35,891 nucleotides of DNA from JBKEDG01 sp047973085. Its GTDB lineage: Bacteria > Bacillota_I > Bacilli_A > JBKEDG01. This document shows, in pieces, positions 32,503 to 35,891 of this stretch (its first letter is position 1; every line of letters starts with the position of its first letter). The stretch covers positions 1 through 35,891 of the forward strand of contig JBKEBI010000034.1 in the NCBI GenBank assembly GCA_047973085.1, in the 5' to 3' direction. The position numbers were made by a program, and so were the translations under genes. The notes below the pieces were generated by a model, which was not told the origin of the DNA, made no database searches, and saw nothing but the letters and a program-made list of their open reading frames with translations.

Positions 32503-33990
32503 TTAATTAAAGAATAAATCACTAGTTGGATACTCATCATCACATGTAAGATTTATACCAAGCTCACGATACGTCTGCTCATCACTAAAAGTAAATATGT
32601 GAGTTGAATGCGCTTCAATTCCTCTAAGCTCTTTTAGTTTATCAAGTGTAACAGTAGCCACTGGATTTGTAGATGTAGAAGCACCTATTGCTACTAAAAC
32701 CTCTTGAACTGTAAGACGTGAATTTTCAATTCCACGCTCATTTTCTTTTAACTTAATAATTGGCTTTAAAACAGATGAAGGTAGTAATAAGATATCATCA
32801 CTAAGGCCTGAAAGGTATTTAATTGCATTCACAACTGCTGCTGCTCCTGCTGTCATTAACTCTGTAGCTTTTCCAGTAACAATTTTCCCATCACATAGTT
32901 CTAACGCAACAGAAGATGCCATTTTTGCTTCCATATTTTTTCTTGCTGGTACAACAACACTTCTGTCTTCATCTGTTAAATCTAGTCTTTCAAGTAGAAA
33001 CTTAATTTTGTCTACAGCATGATCGTTTAAAATACCTTTTTTAACATCACATTTTGCTTTAAAATAACGCCTGATAATTTCTTGACTAGCAGCATAACAT
33101 ACTGCTTCATCATCAAAAATTGCATTTCCTGCCATATTAACTCCCATATCAGTTGGAGATTTATATATTTCCTTCCCCGTTAACTTAAGTAAAAGTTTGT
33201 TTACCACTGGAAAAGCTTCAATATCTCTATTATAGTTTATCGTTGTTTCACCATATGCATCTAAATGAAAACTATCAATCATATTTATATCATCTAAATC
33301 AGCAGTCGCTGCCTCATAAGCTAGATTGACTGGGTGATTTAGTGGAATGTTCCATATTGGAAACGTTTCAAACTTAGCATATCCTGCTTGACAGCCTTTT
33401 TTATTCTCATGATAAAGTTGATTCAAGCATGTGGCAAGTTTTCCACTACCTGGACCTGGACCTGTAACTACAACTAATTTTTTCGTAGTTTCAACATATG
33501 GATTTTTACCATATCCATTTTCACTTGCAATCATTTCAATATCTGCAGGATAACCTTTAATTGGAGAATGAATATATGTTTTTACACCGCGCTTTTTCAT
33601 TTTATTAATGAATATATCAGCAGAAGGTTGCCCTGTATATCTTGTAATTACAATACTATTAATAGCAATACCTAATTTTGAGATATTATCAATTAGCCTC
33701 AAAATATCAAGATCATACGTAATACCCAAATCAGCACGAATTTTATTCTTTTCAATATCTCCTGCATAAATACAAAAAATAATCTCAGTATCTTCCTTCA
33801 TTTTTTCCAACATTTTTATTTTTGTATTATTCTCAAAACCTGGAAGTACTCGAGAAGCATGAAAATCATCAAACAATTTTCCACCAAACTCTAAATATAA
33901 TTTACCATCAATTCCTTCGATTCTTTTTTTTATGTGATCTGATTGCATTTCAATATACTTTTCATTATCAAAGCCTTTTTTCATTTTCAT
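32503..33990 (-). CDS. DUF1846 family protein
   Basis: A 495-residue protein of the DUF1846 (PF08903) family, widespread in anaerobic Bacillota. Landmarks are KKGFDNEKYIEMQSDHIKKRI at the N-terminus, YLEFGGKLFDDFHASRVLPGF, a glycine-rich VVVTGPGPGSGKLATCLNQLY nucleotide-binding-like loop, and a C-terminal region with VAIGASTSTNPVA. The P-loop-like segment suggests nucleotide binding, and relatives have been modelled as metabolic enzymes, but the reaction is unproven. SD AAGGAG ahead of ATG 33990. It follows the tRNA cluster in the same direction. Confidence 0.88.
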   Translation of the reverse strand: MKMKKGFDNEKYIEMQSDHIKKRIEGIDGKLYLEFGGKLFDDFHASRVLPGFENNTKIKMLEKMKEDTEIIFCIYAGDIEKNKIRADLGITYDLDILRLIDNISKLGIAINSIVITRYTGQPSADIFINKMKKRGVKTYIHSPIKGYPADIEMIASENGYGKNPYVETTKKLVVVTGPGPGSGKLATCLNQLYHENKKGCQAGYAKFETFPIWNIPLNHPVNLAYEAATADLDDINMIDSFHLDAYGETTINYNRDIEAFPVVNKLLLKLTGKEIYKSPTDMGVNMAGNAIFDDEAVCYAASQEIIRRYFKAKCDVKKGILNDHAVDKIKFLLERLDLTDEDRSVVVPARKNMEAKMASSVALELCDGKIVTGKATELMTAGAAAVVNAIKYLSGLSDDILLLPSSVLKPIIKLKENERGIENSRLTVQEVLVAIGASTSTNPVATVTLDKLKELRGIEAHSTHIFTFSDEQTYRELGINLTCDDEYPTSDLFFN

Positions 33991-34017
33991 ATTACTCTCC
34001 TTATAATTAGTTATATT

Positions 34018-34042
34018 AAAAAACTACTATCTATATAGTAGT
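34018..34042 (-). terminator. Intrinsic terminator of the tRNA operon
   Basis: An 8-bp stem ACTACTAT/ATAGTAGT (34042-34035 with 34030-34023) with a 4-base loop and six T on the minus strand, 10 bases after tRNA-Glu. Confidence 0.8.
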
Positions 34043-34052
34043 GATTATAAAA

Positions 34053-34129
34053 TGGTGACCCGTAGGGGATTCGAACCCCTGTGTGCATGCGTGAAAGGCA
34101 TGTGTGTTAAACCGCTTCACCAACGGGCC
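34053..34129 (-). tRNA. tRNA-Glu (anticodon UUC)
   Basis: A 77-base gene with encoded CCA. Acceptor GGCCCGT pairs with ACGGGTC (G-U at position 2); the anticodon stem ATGCC-TTTCACG-CAT shows UUC, and the T arm is GGGG-TTCGAAT-CCCC. Last tRNA of a four-gene leftward operon. Confidence 0.95.
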
Positions 34130-34138
34130 AAACATAAA

Positions 34139-34230
34139 TGGCGGAGCAGGAGGGATTTGAACCCTCGCGCCAGTTTCCCGACCTACACCCTTAGCAGGGG
34201 CGCCTCTTCAGCCAACTTGAGTACTGCTCC
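34139..34230 (-). tRNA. tRNA-Ser (anticodon GCU)
   Basis: A 92-base tRNA with a long variable arm. Acceptor GGAGCAG pairs with CTGCTCC; the anticodon loop CTGCTAA gives GCU, and CCA is encoded. Third gene of the operon. Confidence 0.95.
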
Positions 34231-34238
34231 AAAAAACA

Positions 34239-34314
34239 TGGTGGATCCTAGCGGGATCGAACCGCTGACCTCCTGCGTGCAAGGCAGGCGCTCTCCCAGC
34301 TGAGCTAAGGACCC
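34239..34314 (-). tRNA. tRNA-Ala (anticodon UGC), copy 2
   Basis: A 76-base gene, GGGTCCTTAGCTCAGCTGGG at the 5' end, anticodon TGC in CCTTGCACG, encoded CCA. Identical over its whole length to the copy at 34322-34397, separated by 7 bases. Confidence 0.95.
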
Positions 34315-34321
34315 AGAAAAA

Positions 34322-34397
34322 TGGTGGATCCTAGCGGGATCGAACCGCTGACCTCCTGCGTGCAAGGCAGGCGCTCTCCCAGCTGAGCTAAGGACCC
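34322..34397 (-). tRNA. tRNA-Ala (anticodon UGC), copy 1
   Basis: First tRNA of the operon, identical to the next copy. Anticodon UGC and encoded CCA. Its promoter is at 34416-34444. Duplicate Ala genes in tandem point to recent duplication. Confidence 0.95.
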
Positions 34398-34415
34398 ATT
34401 TTTCTCTACCTAAAT

Positions 34416-34444
34416 ATAATACCAAATCAAAACATAAATTGCAA
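34416..34444 (-). promoter_or_regulatory. Promoter of the tRNA operon
   Basis: TTGCAA (34439-34444) and TATTAT (34416-34421) lie 17 bases apart on the minus strand, about 18 bases before the first tRNA-Ala. The plus-strand flavoprotein gene starts at 34516, so this region is divergent. Confidence 0.65.
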
Positions 34445-34515
34445 CCTTTTTTTGAAATATTTTGGATATTTTTAGACACAATTTTATGATAAAATATATA
34501 AGAAGGAGGTAACAT

Positions 34516-35679
34516 ATGTTTGATATAATAATAATAGGTGCAGGAGTTAGTGGTATTGCATGTGCTTTAAGTATCGATAAAAAGTACAATACCCTTTTGA
34601 TTGATAGTAATGATATGATAGGAAAAAAACTTTCTATAACAGGAAATGGAAGATGTAACATAACTAATTCAAACTATGGCAATGAATTTTATGACAACAT
34701 ATATAATCATAAATTTATGTATAGTGCTTTTAGTAATTTTGATAATTTTTCACTTATGGAACTAATGCAAAAATATGGTGTAGAATTAAAAGAAGAAGAG
34801 TATGGAAGAATTTTCCCTACTACCAACAAAGCTCAAACAGTTATAGATGCACTAAGTAAAAATTTAAAGCATATACAGTTAAATCTCAATGAGGAAGTTT
34901 TGTTAATAGAAGAAAATAGAGATTTTGAAGTAATTACTAAAAAAAATAAATATAAAACTAAAAAAATTGTTATAGCAACAGGAGGACTAAGCTATCCTCA
35001 AACCGGTAGTACAGGATTTGGACTTAAATATGCTAAAAAAATTGGTCACAAAATAACTAGATTGACTGCATGTGAAGCACCGTTGTATACAAAAGATATA
35101 ATTTGTAGTAGTTTACAAGGAGTTACACTTAATAACTCTGCATTAAAGTATAAAAAGAAATCTTATAGTGGATTTAACCTTCTCATTACACATTTTGGGC
35201 TTAGTGGGCCTCTAGCATTTAGGCAATGTTTTAGCATAATTAATGAAGGAATAAGTGAAATTAAAATTGACTTTATTTCCAATATTAAATATGAATATCT
35301 TAAAGATCAACTTTATAATAATACAAGTATAAAAAAAGTTTTAAAAAATTACCTACCAAAATCAGTAGTTGATTTCTTACTTGAATATACTAAAATAGAA
35401 AATTTAGATTTTAAAAAAAATTCTATTAAAAAACAGGAGGAATTACTCACAAATATTAAGAATTATCCTATAAAAATCACAAAATATGCTGATGTAAGTA
35501 AAGGGTTTACTACAGCAGGTGGAATCTCCACAAATGAAATTGATAACAAAACCTTTGAATCTAAGCTTAAACCTAATTTATATTTTATCGGTGAGGTATT
35601 AGATGTCCATGCGCATACAGGAGGTTATAATATTTCAACATTCTTTAGTATGGGGATTAACTGTGGTATAAACTTGTAA
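34516..35679 (+). CDS. HI0933-family FAD-dependent oxidoreductase
   Basis: A 387-residue flavoprotein of the HI0933/BaiN-like family. N-terminal dinucleotide fold IIGAGVSGIACAL, the family motif KLSITGNGRCNITNSN, a central VIATGGLSYPQTGSTG and the C-terminal GEVLDVHAHTGGYNISTFFSMG (FAD-binding end). Members are annotated as aminoacetone oxidase-like or unknown; the substrate is not established. SD AAGGAGG before the ATG. The stop codon is only 1 base from the terminus of the right-hand insertion sequence, which may have removed any downstream neighbour. Confidence 0.85.
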   Translation: MFDIIIIGAGVSGIACALSIDKKYNTLLIDSNDMIGKKLSITGNGRCNITNSNYGNEFYDNIYNHKFMYSAFSNFDNFSLMELMQKYGVELKEEEYGRIFPTTNKAQTVIDALSKNLKHIQLNLNEEVLLIEENRDFEVITKKNKYKTKKIVIATGGLSYPQTGSTGFGLKYAKKIGHKITRLTACEAPLYTKDIICSSLQGVTLNNSALKYKKKSYSGFNLLITHFGLSGPLAFRQCFSIINEGISEIKIDFISNIKYEYLKDQLYNNTSIKKVLKNYLPKSVVDFLLEYTKIENLDFKKNSIKKQEELLTNIKNYPIKITKYADVSKGFTTAGGISTNEIDNKTFESKLKPNLYFIGEVLDVHAHTGGYNISTFFSMGINCGINL

Positions 35680-35680
35680 T

Positions 35681-35891
35681 TGTAGGATTGTAAATGATGT
35701 GAGACCAAAAAGTCTAAAAAATTAAAGTAATGTGATACATTATGATTGAAGTGATTTGCAAGTTAGCAACCTGATCTTCAATCATTTTTCTTGCTTCATT
35801 TGGACTAAGCCAGTCTAGTGAGCGACTTGGGATATTATTACTTCTTTTTAAGTAAGCTTTCATTTGTATATTTAAGTCATTTAGTGAATAA
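35681..35891 (-). mobile_element. Right-hand end of the insertion sequence (right flank copy)
   Basis: The inverted counterpart of 1-199. It begins TGTAGGATTGTAAATGATGT, directly after the stop codon and one base of the flavoprotein gene, and runs out of the window. It extends 14 bases further into the element than the left copy. Confidence 0.8.
35714..35891 (-). pseudogene. Transposase C-terminal fragment, frameshifted at its end
   Basis: Same transposase tail as at 1-140 (YSLNDLNIQMKAYLKRS... NIPSRSLDWLSPNEARKM). A 2-base deletion relative to the left copy, 24 bases before its stop codon, shifts the last residues to ...LQITSIIMYHITLIF and a TAG at 35714-35716. The 5' part is beyond the window, so activity cannot be judged. 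The change affects only the last few residues and may be harmless. Confidence 0.5.

Noticed and set aside
34052..34515. ORFs running through the tRNA cluster on both strands
   Set aside because: They are translations of tRNA genes; the repeated peptide arises from the duplicated tRNA-Ala.
1..35891. The whole window as a composite transposon carrying the Stickland genes
   Set aside because: The interior includes core genes (hrcA-dnaK, tRNAs, recX), so mobilisation as one unit is unlikely; the IS copies more likely mark assembly breaks or inversion points.
1..35891. CRISPR arrays
   Set aside because: No regularly spaced direct repeats of suitable length were seen; the only long repeats are the IS ends and the tandem tRNA-Ala genes.

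Overview
The window is a low-GC (roughly one third G+C by eye) stretch from an anaerobic, amino-acid-fermenting bacterium. It suggests a Gram-positive-type (Bacillota/Mycoplasmatota-related) organism: there is a two-CIRCE hrcA-grpE-dnaK-dnaJ operon, a YhaM exoribonuclease, a YolD/UvrX-type polymerase pair and a candidate DinR-type LexA box. UGG is used for Trp, and UGA serves as a stop codon and, in four genes, as a selenocysteine codon. I cannot name the species.

Region by region: (1) 1-199 and 35681-35891 are near-identical ends of one insertion sequence in inverted orientation, so the window is bracketed by IS copies. (2) 302-1906: SOS-type Y-family polymerase plus YolD-like partner. (3) 1948-11923: a leftward D-proline reductase operon, prdC-prdA-(small CBO2463-like gene)-prdB-prdD-prdE-prdF, followed by a TSUP membrane transporter, an M24 Xaa-Pro-type dipeptidase and a POT peptide transporter. 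It is preceded by a promoter, a 31-codon leader ORF and an intrinsic terminator that look like an attenuator. (4) 11982-21138: glycine/sarcosine/betaine reductase genes in two leftward units: trxB-trxA-grdA-grdC-grdD, and a substrate-specific component (grdI/grdH-like) with a BCCT betaine-type transporter. The second unit starts at a promoter flanked by two palindromic operator-like sites. (5) 21171-22442: a PF06541-type membrane protein, a TetR regulator and tRNA-Sec (UCA anticodon). (6) 22443-25177: an ECF S-component, MsrB and a secreted or anchored alpha/beta hydrolase. (7) 25188-29705: the HrcA heat-shock operon. (8) 29721-32316: yhaM, recX (apparently with a non-AUG start), a membrane-anchored PTS EIIB-like protein lacking its phospho-cysteine, and a hypothetical. 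(9) 32443-35679: a DUF1846 protein, a four-tRNA operon (Ala, Ala, Ser, Glu) and an HI0933-family flavoprotein.

How it fits together: peptides enter through the POT carrier, the M24 peptidase releases proline, PrdF converts L- to D-proline, and the pyruvoyl/selenocysteine enzyme PrdA/PrdB reduces it to 5-aminovalerate with PrdC as likely electron donor. In parallel betaine (inferred from the BCCT gene) enters and is reduced by GrdI/GrdH with selenoprotein GrdA. GrdC/GrdD release acetyl phosphate, and the unusual TrxB/TrxA pair recycles GrdA. The selenoproteins PrdB, PrdC, GrdA and GrdH are each interrupted by an in-frame UGA followed by a hairpin with GG in its apical loop, and the decoding tRNA-Sec is about 1.3 kb upstream of the grd genes. 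No selA, selB, selD, prdR or grdX is visible in the window.
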